From contig CARJLX010000004.1 of assembly GCA_949001935.1 (NCBI GenBank), positions 48,594 to 112,593 of the forward strand: 64,000 nt of DNA, written 5' to 3'. The notes beneath the pieces were generated by a model. It searched no databases and had not been told where the DNA came from. It saw nothing but the letters and a program-made list of their open reading frames with translations. A program made the translations under genes and the position numbers. Below, one piece after another: positions 1 to 8,235 of this stretch. Within the stretch, counting starts at the first letter, position 1; each line of letters begins with the position of its first letter. Source of the DNA: an uncultured Eubacteriales bacterium (GTDB lineage: Bacteria > Bacillota > Clostridia > Christensenellales > UBA1242).

Positions 1-159
1 TACACCCTTTACGCAGTGCTTTGCACAAACACAATCATGCTTATTTTTGAAACTTCAATGGAACTGTTATTCTGCGTTATAATTTTGATTTGCTCTATTG
101 TTTTTAGAAAAAAGAAAGCGCCTCAACAAGATGCAGATAATAAAGAAAATAATATTTGA
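1..159 (+). CDS. C-terminal end of an unidentified membrane protein (partial)
   Basis: The frame is open from the first base of the window to a TGA at 157-159, giving 52 residues. A hydrophobic stretch of about 17 residues (LLFCVIILICSIVF core) is followed by a basic patch (RKKK) and a short hydrophilic tail, which is the usual end of a membrane protein whose last helix leaves its C-terminus in the cytoplasm. The start and most of the protein lie outside the window, so no family can be named. It reads in the same direction as gyrA, about 95 bases upstream of it. Confidence 0.5.
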   Translation, partial: YTLYAVLCTNTIMLIFETSMELLFCVIILICSIVFRKKKAPQQDADNKENNI

Positions 160-166
160 TTAATCT

Positions 167-191
167 TTTCTTTTGCGAAAGCAAAAAGAAA
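167..191 (+). terminator. Hairpin after the partial membrane gene
   Basis: TTTCTTTTGC (167-176) and GCAAAAAGAAA (181-191) pair around a GAAA tetraloop, with one bulged A. It follows the TGA at 157-159 directly, so it may end the upstream transcript, but no clear T tract follows. Confidence 0.3.
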
Positions 192-210
192 TGTTAATAA
201 ATTTCTTTTG

Positions 211-235
211 CTTCTTTTCTTTAAAAGAAAAGAAG
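211..235. repeat. Dispersed A/T-rich palindrome, copy 1 (upstream of gyrA)
   Basis: Perfect 12-base arms (CTTCTTTTCTTT and its complement) around one central A. The left flank TTTCTTTTGC and the right flank GATAAAAA recur at other copies (17689-17713, 19717-19735, 50212-50238). It lies 18 bases before the gyrA start, inside the presumed leader, and ends just before the Shine-Dalgarno site. Confidence 0.65.
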
Positions 236-253
236 ATAAAAACGGAGTATATT

Positions 254-2845
254 ATGGACAAAAACGAAAAGAAACCGCTTAGCGAAATGTTTCATGAAAC
301 CAAAATTGAAAAGATAGACACTGTGGACAACCTTAAGAGGTCGTTTATTTCCTACGCAATGGCAGTTAATATCTCGCGTGCCATCCCAGATGTTAGAGAT
401 GGCTTAAAACCAGTTCATAGACGTATCCTTTTTGGTATGGGTGAAATGAACAATTTTTACGATAAACCAACTAAGAAGTCGGCAAGAATTGTGGGTGAAG
501 TTATGGGTAAATTCCACCCTCATGGCGACAGCTCTGTTTATGATGCTCTCGTAAGACTTGCTCAAGACTTTTCTATTCGTTATCCACTCGTGGATGGTCA
601 AGGTAACTTTGGATCTGTTGATGGTGACCCTCCTGCTGCTTCTCGTTATACAGAAGCAAGACTTGCTAAAATTGCAGGCCTTATGCTTGAGGATATAGAT
701 AAAAATACAGTAAACTTTTCTCCTAACTTTGATAATACTTTGGAAGAGCCTGATGTTCTTCCTGCAAAGTTCCCTAACCTCCTTGTAAACGGTGCGGATG
801 GTATCGCAGTTGGTATGGCTACAAATATTCCACCTCATAACTTAACAGAAGTTTTAAATGGGTTAGAGGCTTTAATTGATAACCCTGATATCGACATTGA
901 CGAACTTATCAAATATATTCCAGCTCCTGACTACCCTACTGGCGGTATCATTATGGGTAGAACTGCAGTTAAACATGCATACAAAACAGGTCGTGGTGGT
1001 ATTGTTGTTCGTGGTCGTGCCGAAATCGAAGAAACTTCTTCTGGTAGACAAAGAATTATTATCACAGAACTTCCTTATCAGGTAAATAAGGAACAGTTCA
1101 TCTTGCAAATGGTTGACCTTGTTAAAAACAAACGCGTTGAAGGAATTGCAGATATCAAAGAAGAGTCTGACCGTGACGGAATGCGTGTTGTTGTTGACAT
1201 TAAGAAAGACGCAAATGCACAAGTTGTTTTAAATGCATTATATAAGCATACCCAACTTCAAAAAGGTTCTGGTATTATTTTCCTTGCAATCGTAGATAAA
1301 ACTCCAAAAATTTGCAATTTGAAGGAAATGCTTTATTACTATCTTGAACATCAAAAAGAAGTTTTACGCCGTAAGACTGAATTTGATCTTGCTAAAGCTC
1401 AAGAGCGTGAACACATTGTTAAAGGTCTAGTTATCGCACTCGCAAACATAGATGAAGTTATTCGCGTAATCAAATCTGCTGACGATAAAGCTGATGCCTG
1501 CGTAAAACTTTGTGAAAACTTTGAACTTGATGAAATCCAAGCTAATGCTATTCTAGAAATGAAGCTTTCTAAACTTGCAAAACTTGAGGTTGAAAAACTT
1601 AACGAAGAATTACGCGAACTTGAAGCACTAATTGCAGACCTCACTGACATTTTAGCTAAACCAGAACGCATTTTACAAATTCTTAAAGAAGGCTTTGAAG
1701 AAATTAAGAAAAATTATGGTGATGCTAGAAAAACTGAAATCTCACTTGACGCTGGCGGCATAGATATTGCCGACCTTATCGAAAAGGAAGATGTTGTTAT
1801 TTCAATGACTCATGAAGGCTATATTAAGCGTATGTCTACTAGTGAATATAAAGCTCAACATCGTGGTGGTGTTGGAATAACCGCTCATAAAACCAAGGAA
1901 GAGGACTTTATCGAGCAAATGTTTATCACAAACACTCATGATGACTTACTCTTCTTTACAACTTTTGGAAAAGTTTACAATATAAAAGCATATGAAGTTC
2001 CTGAGGCTCAACGCACAGCTAAGGGAAGAGCGATTATCAATCTTCTTCAACTTTCCCCTGAAGAAAAAGTTACCACTATTATTCCAGTCGGAGAACATAT
2101 TTGTGGCAACCTTGTTATGGCTACAAAATATGGACTTATTAAAAAGACTAAATTCTCAGAATTCTCTTCTATTAGAAAAGTTGGAAAGATTGCAATCAAA
2201 CTTGTGGAAGGCGATAGTCTTATTGGCGTTGCTCAAAGTGACGGCGATGACGATATCCTTGTTGCAAGCCGCGAAGGAAAATGTATTCGTTTCAGTGAAA
2301 AAGATGTGAGAGAAATGGGTCGTGACAGCCAAGGCGTTCGCAGTTTGAAACTTGGCAAAAACGATTATATTGTTGAAATGTGTGTTGTAAAGGCCGGAGA
2401 TAATGCAGAAAAAGACGCACAAATCATCACAATCACTGACAATGGCTACGGCAAGCGCAGCAGTGTAAATGAATATAGACTACAATCTCGTGGCGGAATG
2501 GGCGTCAAGGCCGGCATATTCAATGAAAAAACCGGCAGACTTGTTGCACTAAAACAAGTTGTTGATGACAGCGACATAATGCTTATAGCAGACAATGGCG
2601 TAATCATCCGCACCCCTCTTGATGACATCAGCTGGCTTTCAAGAGTTAGCCAAGGTGTACGCATAATGAAACTTAAAAACGAAGCCAAGATTGTTTCAGT
2701 TGCAATCACCGCCAAAGAAGAGGAAGACAGCGAAGCTGAAACTAATAACAGCGAAGCGACTTCTGTTGGAAACGATGAAATTGACGAAAACGAAATAACT
2801 GTAAATGTTAACACAACTGAAGTTGATGACGACAAAAAAGAATAA
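254..2845 (+). CDS. gyrA: DNA gyrase subunit A
   Basis: Subunit of the type II topoisomerase that introduces negative supercoils with GyrB. The ATG at 254 is chosen because GGAG lies 6 bases upstream and the conserved GyrA N-terminus begins there; the open frame extends further up through the palindromic repeat. The protein has 863 residues, a normal length. The catalytic Tyr is at about residue 132 in RYTEARL, and the quinolone region reads HPHGDSSVYD, keeping Ser93 and Asp97 (E. coli Ser83 and Asp87), so no classic resistance substitution is visible. LLVNGADGIAVGMATNIPPHNL-type sequence and a GyrA-box-like QHRGGVG in the C-terminal blades favour GyrA over ParC, although DGDPPAA near the Tyr is also seen in ParC. 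The C-terminus is a long acidic tail. GyrB is not in the window. Confidence 0.95.
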   Translation: MDKNEKKPLSEMFHETKIEKIDTVDNLKRSFISYAMAVNISRAIPDVRDGLKPVHRRILFGMGEMNNFYDKPTKKSARIVGEVMGKFHPHGDSSVYDALVRLAQDFSIRYPLVDGQGNFGSVDGDPPAASRYTEARLAKIAGLMLEDIDKNTVNFSPNFDNTLEEPDVLPAKFPNLLVNGADGIAVGMATNIPPHNLTEVLNGLEALIDNPDIDIDELIKYIPAPDYPTGGIIMGRTAVKHAYKTGRGGIVVRGRAEIEETSSGRQRIIITELPYQVNKEQFILQMVDLVKNKRVEGIADIKEESDRDGMRVVVDIKKDANAQVVLNALYKHTQLQKGSGIIFLAIVDKTPKICNLKEMLYYYLEHQKEVLRRKTEFDLAKAQEREHIVKGLVIALANIDEVIRVIKSADDKADACVKLCENFELDEIQANAILEMKLSKLAKLEVEKLNEELRELEALIADLTDILAKPERILQILKEGFEEIKKNYGDARKTEISLDAGGIDIADLIEKEDVVISMTHEGYIKRMSTSEYKAQHRGGVGITAHKTKEEDFIEQMFITNTHDDLLFFTTFGKVYNIKAYEVPEAQRTAKGRAIINLLQLSPEEKVTTIIPVGEHICGNLVMATKYGLIKKTKFSEFSSIRKVGKIAIKLVEGDSLIGVAQSDGDDDILVASREGKCIRFSEKDVREMGRDSQGVRSLKLGKNDYIVEMCVVKAGDNAEKDAQIITITDNGYGKRSSVNEYRLQSRGGMGVKAGIFNEKTGRLVALKQVVDDSDIMLIADNGVIIRTPLDDISWLSRVSQGVRIMKLKNEAKIVSVAITAKEEEDSEAETNNSEATSVGNDEIDENEITVNVNTTEVDDDKKE

Positions 2846-2857
2846 TAAGATTTTAAA

Positions 2858-2885
2858 GGCAACTCTCAAAACTTTGAGGGTTGCC
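2858..2885 (+). terminator. Hairpin between gyrA and helD
   Basis: GGCAACTCTCAAA (2858-2870) pairs with TTTGAGGGTTGCC (2873-2885), 13 base pairs with one wobble. No T tract follows, so it may be an mRNA-stabilising or attenuating stem rather than a full terminator; helD starts 48 bases later. Confidence 0.5.
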
Positions 2886-2932
2886 AACCTCTTATCCCCT
2901 AACACTTGCACCAAAGAATAAGGAGGAAAAAT

Positions 2933-4993
2933 ATGGACAAGAAAGAATTAGAACATTTGAGTAGAACCTTACAAGGTTTAGACAATACTTCAAACGAGTT
3001 AGCTCAAAAAATTCAAAAAAATAAACAAACTGTTGAAAAAGATAGAACTTATATTGCAGATAATTATTATGAACTTTCTAAAGGTGATAATCTAATTCGC
3101 TATTATACAGAACTTAGCGAACTTGATGATACTTTAACTAATCAAGAAAAAGAATTTTCAAAACTGCGAAAACAGCGACAAACTCCATATTTTGCACGCT
3201 TTGATTTTACTCCTGATGGACAAACAGAAGCCGAAAAGATTTATCTTGGACTTGCTACCATTGTCGACAAAGATGAAATTTATGTATATGACTGGCGTGC
3301 TCCTATTTCCTCTATGTATTACGACTTTGGGCTTGGTAGGGGTTTTTATTATGTTGACCGCAAGGCAACGGCTGGCGAAATAACCTTAAAACGCCAATAT
3401 AAAATCGAAAACGGAGTCTTAAAATCTTATTTCGATACCAACCTTGCAATTGAAGACGAAATTTTACGTGACATTTTAAGCAAAAACACCTCTGTCAAAA
3501 TGAAACAAATTGTTTCAACTATACAAAAAGAACAAAACAAAATCGTTCGTAGCGAAGAATATGATCATCTTCTTGTTCAAGGCGTGGCAGGTTCTGGAAA
3601 AACTTCAATTGCCCTCCACCGTGCTGCTTACTTACTTTATAGACACAGAAAAACTTTAAAGAGTGAAGATATTCTTATCATCTCGCCTAATAATATTTTT
3701 TCAAGTTATATAAGTGATGTTTTACCAGAGCTTGGTGAGGACAACTTAGTTGAAACCACTTTTGCACAAATTGCATCTGCAGAGCTTAAAAAACCAATGC
3801 AAACACGAGAAGAAATGCTAGACGAAATTGCTACAAACCCTAAGCAAGAAACCTTGAATGAAATATCTTTTAAATCTAGTTTTGAATATTTAGATGAACT
3901 TCTTAACTTCTTAAACGGCGACCTTGCAGACACCTTCACTCCTCAAACTTTAAGATTTGTGACTAAAATTGATGATGAAGGCAATATCTTAGAAAAGATT
4001 GAATTTCCTGAAGAACAAACAAGAAAGCTTTTCTTTGATACATTTAAAACTTATTCTATATTCGATCGAATTAACAAAATAGCTTGGCAATACGCAATGG
4101 TGTTCACAACTCAACGACATTATAATAAAGACCAAAATCGAGGCCTTAAAGCCCGTTTTACCAAAATCCTATATAATTTTCTACCTATCAATGATGTTGA
4201 TAAAATATTTGAAATCTTTTTAACCCGAATGGGCTTAAGAATAAATAAAAAAGATAGAGTACTTTATATGGACAAAGGCGCAATGCTGCTCATAAAACAT
4301 TTCTTATATGGATTTAATCATGATTTCTCGGCAAAATACCTTATTATAGATGAATGTCAAGACTTCACACCTGTTGACCTTTATATGTTCAAAAAACTTT
4401 GGCCTTGTCCAAGTATTCTCCTAGGCGATATAAATCAATGTATAGAGAAATGCCTTCCAGAGGATTATAACTCACGCGTTGCCAAACTTTGGGGGAGCGA
4501 ATATGTTGAACTTAGCAAAACATATCGTTCAACCAAGCAAATTGCTCAGTTTGCTCATAACATGCTTGGCTTAAAAAATATTGAATATGTAAATCGTGAT
4601 GGTCAAGAGCCAAAAATTATTAAATCTAGTGTTAAAAACATACAAAACGATATTGCTGACCTTATAGATAAAGAATGTGCTGAATTTGAACATGTTGCTA
4701 TCATATGCAAATGCAAACAAGAAGCAAAAACTCTAGCAAAACTACTTAAAGGAAAGATTAATTTCAAATATATCGAAAATCCAGAAGATTATAATAATAA
4801 AGTTCTTTTAACTACTTGTGCCACAGCTAAAGGCATTGAGTTTGACGCAGTTATAATCCCTTATGCTAACAAAGAAAACTACAAAAACAATCTTGATAAA
4901 AACATAATGTATGTTTCATCAACAAGAGCTTTGCATAAATTATTCTTTATTGCAACCGAAGAGCCTAGCGAGTTCTTAAGAAATCTTAAATAA
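2933..4993 (+). CDS. helD: HelD-type UvrD/Rep-family helicase (RNA polymerase recycling)
   Basis: Superfamily 1 helicase-like ATPase. In Firmicutes HelD releases stalled RNA polymerase from nucleic acids. The ATG at 2933 has AAGGAGG 5 bases upstream. Residues 1-85 form a charged helical coiled-coil arm, then comes the YFARFDF...IYVYDWRAPISS block seen in HelD proteins. Walker A is GVAGSGKT (residues 217-224), motif II is a DECQ form (IIDECQDF, about residue 470), and late SF1 motifs include TTCATAKGIEFDAV and VSSTRA. At 686 residues it is a little shorter than B. subtilis HelD (about 770). It follows gyrA on the same strand, separated by a hairpin. The N-terminal arm and the block before Walker A separate it from PcrA/UvrD. 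Confidence 0.85.
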   Translation: MDKKELEHLSRTLQGLDNTSNELAQKIQKNKQTVEKDRTYIADNYYELSKGDNLIRYYTELSELDDTLTNQEKEFSKLRKQRQTPYFARFDFTPDGQTEAEKIYLGLATIVDKDEIYVYDWRAPISSMYYDFGLGRGFYYVDRKATAGEITLKRQYKIENGVLKSYFDTNLAIEDEILRDILSKNTSVKMKQIVSTIQKEQNKIVRSEEYDHLLVQGVAGSGKTSIALHRAAYLLYRHRKTLKSEDILIISPNNIFSSYISDVLPELGEDNLVETTFAQIASAELKKPMQTREEMLDEIATNPKQETLNEISFKSSFEYLDELLNFLNGDLADTFTPQTLRFVTKIDDEGNILEKIEFPEEQTRKLFFDTFKTYSIFDRINKIAWQYAMVFTTQRHYNKDQNRGLKARFTKILYNFLPINDVDKIFEIFLTRMGLRINKKDRVLYMDKGAMLLIKHFLYGFNHDFSAKYLIIDECQDFTPVDLYMFKKLWPCPSILLGDINQCIEKCLPEDYNSRVAKLWGSEYVELSKTYRSTKQIAQFAHNMLGLKNIEYVNRDGQEPKIIKSSVKNIQNDIADLIDKECAEFEHVAIICKCKQEAKTLAKLLKGKINFKYIENPEDYNNKVLLTTCATAKGIEFDAVIIPYANKENYKNNLDKNIMYVSSTRALHKLFFIATEEPSEFLRNLK

Positions 4994-5170
4994 TATCACT
5001 TTTTTAAAAAACAAATAATTATGCATAAACCAAGGTAATTTTATAGTTATTTATGCATAAAATATTACACGCAAAAATCAAAGCAATTTTGTCAAGCAAA
5101 ATGAGGTAATTTTTTACCACAATATATGGGACTAAAAGTTATGATTTAAGACAATTTTTGCAAAAATTCA

Positions 5171-5189
5171 TGTGGAAATGTGGATAACT
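5171..5189. repeat. 19-base direct repeat with DnaA-box match, copy 1
   Basis: TGTGGAAATGTGGATAACT. Bases 5179-5187 (TGTGGATAA) are the exact complement of the DnaA-box consensus TTATCCACA. The same 19 bases recur at 5266-5284, starting 95 bases later. Confidence 0.6.
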
Positions 5190-5265
5190 ACCAAAAAAAC
5201 ACCCTATTTAGGGTTAATATTCAACAAAATGTATAAAAATTAGCACAAATGTATAAATATTTACT

Positions 5266-5284
5266 TGTGGAAATGTGGATAACT
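5266..5284. repeat. 19-base direct repeat with DnaA-box match, copy 2
   Basis: Identical to 5171-5189, with the consensus DnaA box at 5274-5282. It is followed by TTTGTGGTAAA, a degenerate third half. It ends 50 bases before the hisS -35 hexamer, so it could regulate hisS or bind DnaA for another purpose. Confidence 0.6.
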
Positions 5285-5334
5285 GTTTGTGGTAAACTTT
5301 TATTAAATTATCCTAAAAAACTTATACAAAACGC

Positions 5335-5363
5335 TTGACTTTTATCTTAAAAAGCATTAAAAT
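5335..5363 (+). promoter_or_regulatory. hisS promoter
   Basis: TTGACT (5335-5340), 17 bases, TAAAAT (5358-5363). The leader of about 50 bases carries AAAGGAGAG before the ATG and shows no T-box sequence. Confidence 0.75.
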
Positions 5364-5422
5364 ATGCGTCAATTTTATTGGACAGGCTTACATTTATAAA
5401 TTATTAATTCAAAGGAGAGATT

Positions 5423-6748
5423 ATGTCAAACAACAACCTTATAACACCGCGAAAATTGTCAGGTTTTATGGAATTGCCTCCATATAAACAAATTATCTTT
5501 GACAATATGGTTGGCAAAATAATAAATGTATATAAAAACAATTGCTTTATGCCTCTCAACACCCCTATTCTTGAATATACAGATATTCTTATGGCAAAAA
5601 GCGGTGGCGAGATAGACAAAGAAGTTTATCACTTTTCAAAAGGCGATAACGACCTTTGTATGCGTTATGACCTTACAGTTCCACTTGCTAGATTTGTTGC
5701 CATGAATACAGATACAATTTCTTTTCCTTTTAAGCGTTATCAAGTTGGCAAGGTTTTCCGTGGCGAAAGACCTCAAAAAGGTCGTTTCCGCGAGTTTATC
5801 CAATGCGATGCAGATATTATTGGTATTGATAGCCTTCCAATCACTGCCGATGCTGAATGTATCAATCTTATACATGAAACCTTTGAGGCTTTAAACTTAG
5901 ATATTTTAATAAGCATTTCAAATAGAAACATCTTGTTTGGTTATATTGATTCTCTTGGCTACAAAGATAAAACACAGAACGTCTTAACAATATTAGACAA
6001 ACTTCCTAAGATAGGAAAAGAAAACGCGTTTAAAGAGCTTGAGAGCCTTGAAATAGATAGAGAGGATTGTGACAGGCTTATCAAACTTTCTGCCCTTAAA
6101 GGCGACTTTAAAGACATTATAGAAGAAATTAAAGGTCTTAGCGATAACATTCTTTTTCAACAAGGAGTTAATGACCTGTTAACACTATCAAATAACCTTG
6201 AAGCTTACAATATTCCAAAAGATAAATATATTTTAAACTTAGGTATAATTCGCGGACAAAACTATTATACTGGCACAATATTTGAAACCCTTCTTCCAAG
6301 CCATCCAGAGTTTGGAACAATATGCGCAGGCGGACGCTACGATAATCTTGCAGGTTATTTTACAGATAAAAAATTGCCAGGCGTTGGAATGAGCATTGGA
6401 TTTACAAGACTATTTGACTTGCTAGATAATAATGAAATGCTAGGGAATTTCCCCCTCTCTCCAGCACAACTTGAAATTATCCCTCTTGGCGACACCTTAG
6501 ATAAGTGTCTAGAACTTTCTACCTTCTTCCGAAAAAACAAAATTCGTTGTGAAGTCAATTATGATAATCGTTCATTTAAAGCCAAGTTGAAAGACGCCAA
6601 TAAGAAAGATATACCATTTGTTATGGTTGTTGGGGAAAACGAAGTTTTATCTCAAATTTATACGCTTAAAAATATGTTTGAAGGCGTACAGGAAAATTTG
6701 AATCTTGAAAACTGCCTCGAAAGAATACAAAAATTTTTAAAAAAATAA
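5423..6748 (+). CDS. hisS: Histidyl-tRNA synthetase
   Basis: Class II aminoacyl-tRNA synthetase that charges tRNA-His. Motif 2 is visible as VFRGERPQKGRFREF (about residues 112-126). The histidine-specific signatures are LGIIRGQNYYTG (HisA, about residue 272) and GGRYDNLAG (HisB, about residue 305), and the C-terminal anticodon-binding domain begins near residue 345. The 441 residues are a normal length, and the core HisA box separates it from HisZ, which lacks catalytic residues. The ATG at 5423 has AAAGGAG upstream. It appears to be a single-gene unit with its own promoter and a terminator at 6747. Unlike glyQS in this window, its leader has no T-box. Confidence 0.95.
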   Translation: MSNNNLITPRKLSGFMELPPYKQIIFDNMVGKIINVYKNNCFMPLNTPILEYTDILMAKSGGEIDKEVYHFSKGDNDLCMRYDLTVPLARFVAMNTDTISFPFKRYQVGKVFRGERPQKGRFREFIQCDADIIGIDSLPITADAECINLIHETFEALNLDILISISNRNILFGYIDSLGYKDKTQNVLTILDKLPKIGKENAFKELESLEIDREDCDRLIKLSALKGDFKDIIEEIKGLSDNILFQQGVNDLLTLSNNLEAYNIPKDKYILNLGIIRGQNYYTGTIFETLLPSHPEFGTICAGGRYDNLAGYFTDKKLPGVGMSIGFTRLFDLLDNNEMLGNFPLSPAQLEIIPLGDTLDKCLELSTFFRKNKIRCEVNYDNRSFKAKLKDANKKDIPFVMVVGENEVLSQIYTLKNMFEGVQENLNLENCLERIQKFLKK

Positions 6749-6777
6749 AAACGGAAATAATTTTCCGTTTTTATTTT
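6747..6777 (+). terminator. hisS intrinsic terminator
   Basis: AAAAACGGAAA (6747-6757), loop TAAT, TTTCCGTTTTT (6762-6772), then more T. It starts inside the hisS stop codon. The matching A run lets it also end the oppositely oriented gene at 6785. Confidence 0.85.
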
Positions 6778-6784
6778 TATGTAT

Positions 6785-7108
6785 CTATTTTAAATCTTCC
6801 AATTTGCACCCACTCTTTGGCAAACTCACTGTATATTCTTTTCGAAAAACAACTCCTTCCGCAATCAATAATTCTTTTTGTCTATCTCTCCCTCCAAAAG
6901 CATCATCCTCTGCAAGATCTCCATACTTATTAACTACTCTATGACAAGGGATAAGAGTTGGTTGCTGATTCGATCGCAAAGCCCAACCTATTTGCATAGA
7001 AAGACGATCCCCACCCAGCAAAGCAGAAATTTGTCCATAAGTAGCAACTTTCCCTTTAGGAATTTTTTTTACAATAATATAAACTTTTTGAAAGAAACTT
7101 TGCTCCAT
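6785..7108 (-). CDS. MGMT-family DNA alkyltransferase, catalytic domain only
   Basis: Repairs O6-alkylguanine by irreversible transfer of the alkyl group to its own Cys, or senses such damage. The 107 residues cover only the C-terminal MGMT domain: IPKGKVATYGQISALLG-type winged helix, then IPCHRVV with the acceptor Cys at about residue 55. The ATL proteins of similar length have Trp at that position, so the Cys suggests a true transferase without the usual N-terminal domain. AAAGGAG lies 6 bases before the ATG. It is divergent from the radical SAM gene and shares with it an intergenic region holding an inverted repeat. No ogt or ada symbol is assigned because the domain is stand-alone. Confidence 0.8.
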   Translation of the reverse strand: MEQSFFQKVYIIVKKIPKGKVATYGQISALLGGDRLSMQIGWALRSNQQPTLIPCHRVVNKYGDLAEDDAFGGRDRQKELLIAEGVVFRKEYTVSLPKSGCKLEDLK

Positions 7109-7130
7109 TTTCTACTCCTTTATTGAAAAT

Positions 7131-7159
7131 AATATATCACTTTTGTACAAAAAACACAA
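7131..7159 (-). promoter_or_regulatory. Promoter of the MGMT-family gene
   Basis: On the minus strand TTGTGT (7154-7159), 17 bases, TATATT (7131-7136). Confidence 0.5.
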
Positions 7160-7212
7160 ATAATCGACACAAAAAATACAAAAATCCACCAAAAAAGATA
7201 AAAACATGCATT

Positions 7213-7247
7213 ATTCGACAATTTTCTTATAGGGGATTGTGTCGAAT
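7213..7247. promoter_or_regulatory. Inverted repeat, possible operator
   Basis: ATTCGACA (7213-7220) and TGTCGAAT (7240-7247) are exact inverted copies 19 bases apart, and a related TCGACACAA lies at about 7164. It sits between two divergent genes. It is not the Firmicute LexA box (CGAACN4GTTCG). Confidence 0.35.
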
Positions 7248-7318
7248 TTTGAAAAATAATGGCAAAATTGATACTATTTTATACAAAATTATTTTCTATA
7301 AATTAACAATATTTTTGT

Positions 7319-7346
7319 TTGAAAAAATTGAATAAAGTTATATAAT
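7319..7346 (+). promoter_or_regulatory. Promoter of the radical SAM gene (leaderless)
   Basis: TTGAAA (7319-7324), 16 bases, TATAAT (7341-7346). The expected transcription start falls at about 7353, which is the first base of the ATG. No Shine-Dalgarno sequence is present. Confidence 0.65.
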
Positions 7347-7352
7347 ATTTTT

Positions 7353-8192
7353 ATGAAATGTTTTGACTGTCCTAGAAATTGCGGTGTTGATAAAGAGTTG
7401 AATAAAGGCTTTTGTCGAGAAAGCAACAAAATTCGCATAGCAAAAATAATTCCAAATTTTATGTGGGAAGAGCCATGCCTAACAGGCAAGAAAGGGGCTC
7501 TTGCTATATTTTTTTCTGGTTGCAATTTAAGATGCAAGTTTTGCCAAAATTATGAGATCTCTCATATTGGCAAAGGCAATGAGTACACACCTCAAGAATT
7601 TAAAGATTTATTAAACTCCTTTAACCTTAGAGATTTTTCATGCATTGATCTTATCACCCCAACGCACTTTTCTAGCCTCCTTCATGATGCTTTAAAAGGC
7701 TTCCAACCCCCTATCCCTATTGTTTGGAATTCTAGCGGGTATGAAAAGCTTGAAACAATAAACAAAGTTGCAAGTTTTGTAGATATATTTCTTGTTGATT
7801 TTAAATATTTTGATTGCCAACTTTCTAAAAATCTTTCGTGCGCCGATGACTATTTTAAATATACCTCTGCCTGCATAAAACACATCTCAAATTTAAAAGC
7901 CAACAAATTTAAAGGCGATTTAATGGTAGAAGGCATGATAATTCGCCATTTAGTTTTACCAAATAATTACAAAGATAGTTTAAAAATTCTAGACTTTATA
8001 AAAGACAATGTAAACAATCCTATTATTGCAATTATGAGTCAATTCACCCCAACAAAAGAAAGCCCAATTAAAAACAAATTAACCCCTATAGAATTCAAAA
8101 TTGTTTTATCTCATGCAAGAAAAATTGGGCTTGACAAAGGTTATTTCCAAGATTTATCAAGTTCTTCAACAGAATTTATACCAAAATTTTAG
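7353..8192 (+). CDS. PflX-like radical SAM protein
   Basis: Radical SAM enzyme of the pyruvate-formate-lyase-activase-like group (COG1313 type); the substrate is unknown. The N-terminus has its own Cys cluster, CFDCPRNCGVD, with a further Cys at GFC. The SAM-binding cluster motif CX3CX2C reads GCNLRCKFCQN (Cys at about residues 57, 61 and 64). The rest is an unbroken partial TIM barrel, 279 residues in total, a normal length. The transcript seems leaderless: the -10 box ends 6 bases before the ATG. A short hairpin at 8191 ends the gene. No glycyl-radical enzyme gene is nearby, so a classical activase role is not supported by context. Confidence 0.8.
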   Translation: MKCFDCPRNCGVDKELNKGFCRESNKIRIAKIIPNFMWEEPCLTGKKGALAIFFSGCNLRCKFCQNYEISHIGKGNEYTPQEFKDLLNSFNLRDFSCIDLITPTHFSSLLHDALKGFQPPIPIVWNSSGYEKLETINKVASFVDIFLVDFKYFDCQLSKNLSCADDYFKYTSACIKHISNLKANKFKGDLMVEGMIIRHLVLPNNYKDSLKILDFIKDNVNNPIIAIMSQFTPTKESPIKNKLTPIEFKIVLSHARKIGLDKGYFQDLSSSSTEFIPKF

Positions 8193-8210
8193 TCAAACAT
8201 TTGACTTTTT
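8191..8210 (+). terminator. Short terminator overlapping the next promoter
   Basis: AGTCAA-ACAT-TTGACT followed by five T. The right arm TTGACT (8201-8206) is also the -35 hexamer of the following gene, so the hairpin DNA doubles as a promoter element. Confidence 0.5.
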
Positions 8211-8229
8211 TGTTTGAGACTGATATTCT
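8201..8229 (+). promoter_or_regulatory. Promoter of the small membrane protein gene (leaderless)
   Basis: TTGACT (8201-8206), 17 bases, TATTCT (8224-8229). The ATG at 8236 lies where transcription should start, and there is no Shine-Dalgarno sequence. Confidence 0.65.
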
Positions 8230-8235
8230 TTTTAT

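Larger units (their letters stand above)
4994..5334. other. Gene-free stretch with clustered short repeats
   Basis: I see no gene here. TTATGCATAA occurs twice (5019-5028 and 5051-5060), AGGTAATTTT-like words recur near 5034 and 5103, AAATGTATAAA-like words occur near 5228 and 5248, and two 19-base direct repeats carry DnaA-box matches. The stretch is A/T-rich and ends at the hisS promoter. Confidence 0.6.

Noticed and set aside
173..253. Upstream in-frame start for gyrA
   Set aside because: The extra 27 codons run through the palindromic repeat, resemble no GyrA N-terminus and lack a ribosome site; the ATG at 254 has GGAG at the right distance.
404..838. Long minus-strand open frame inside gyrA (and similar ones inside helD, uvrB, dnaB, dnaK and the giant gene)
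   Set aside because: They lie fully within strongly supported genes on the other strand, lack ribosome sites and have no recognisable domain; they are shadows of codon usage.
5171..5284. Calling the DnaA-box repeats the chromosomal origin
   Set aside because: Only two consensus boxes, no dnaA or dnaN nearby, and gyrA and helD read toward the site; kept as a possible DnaA-binding region only.
5364..5422. T-box leader before hisS
   Set aside because: The leader is only about 50 bases and has no AGGGTGGNACCGCG-like sequence; the only T-box is before glyQS.
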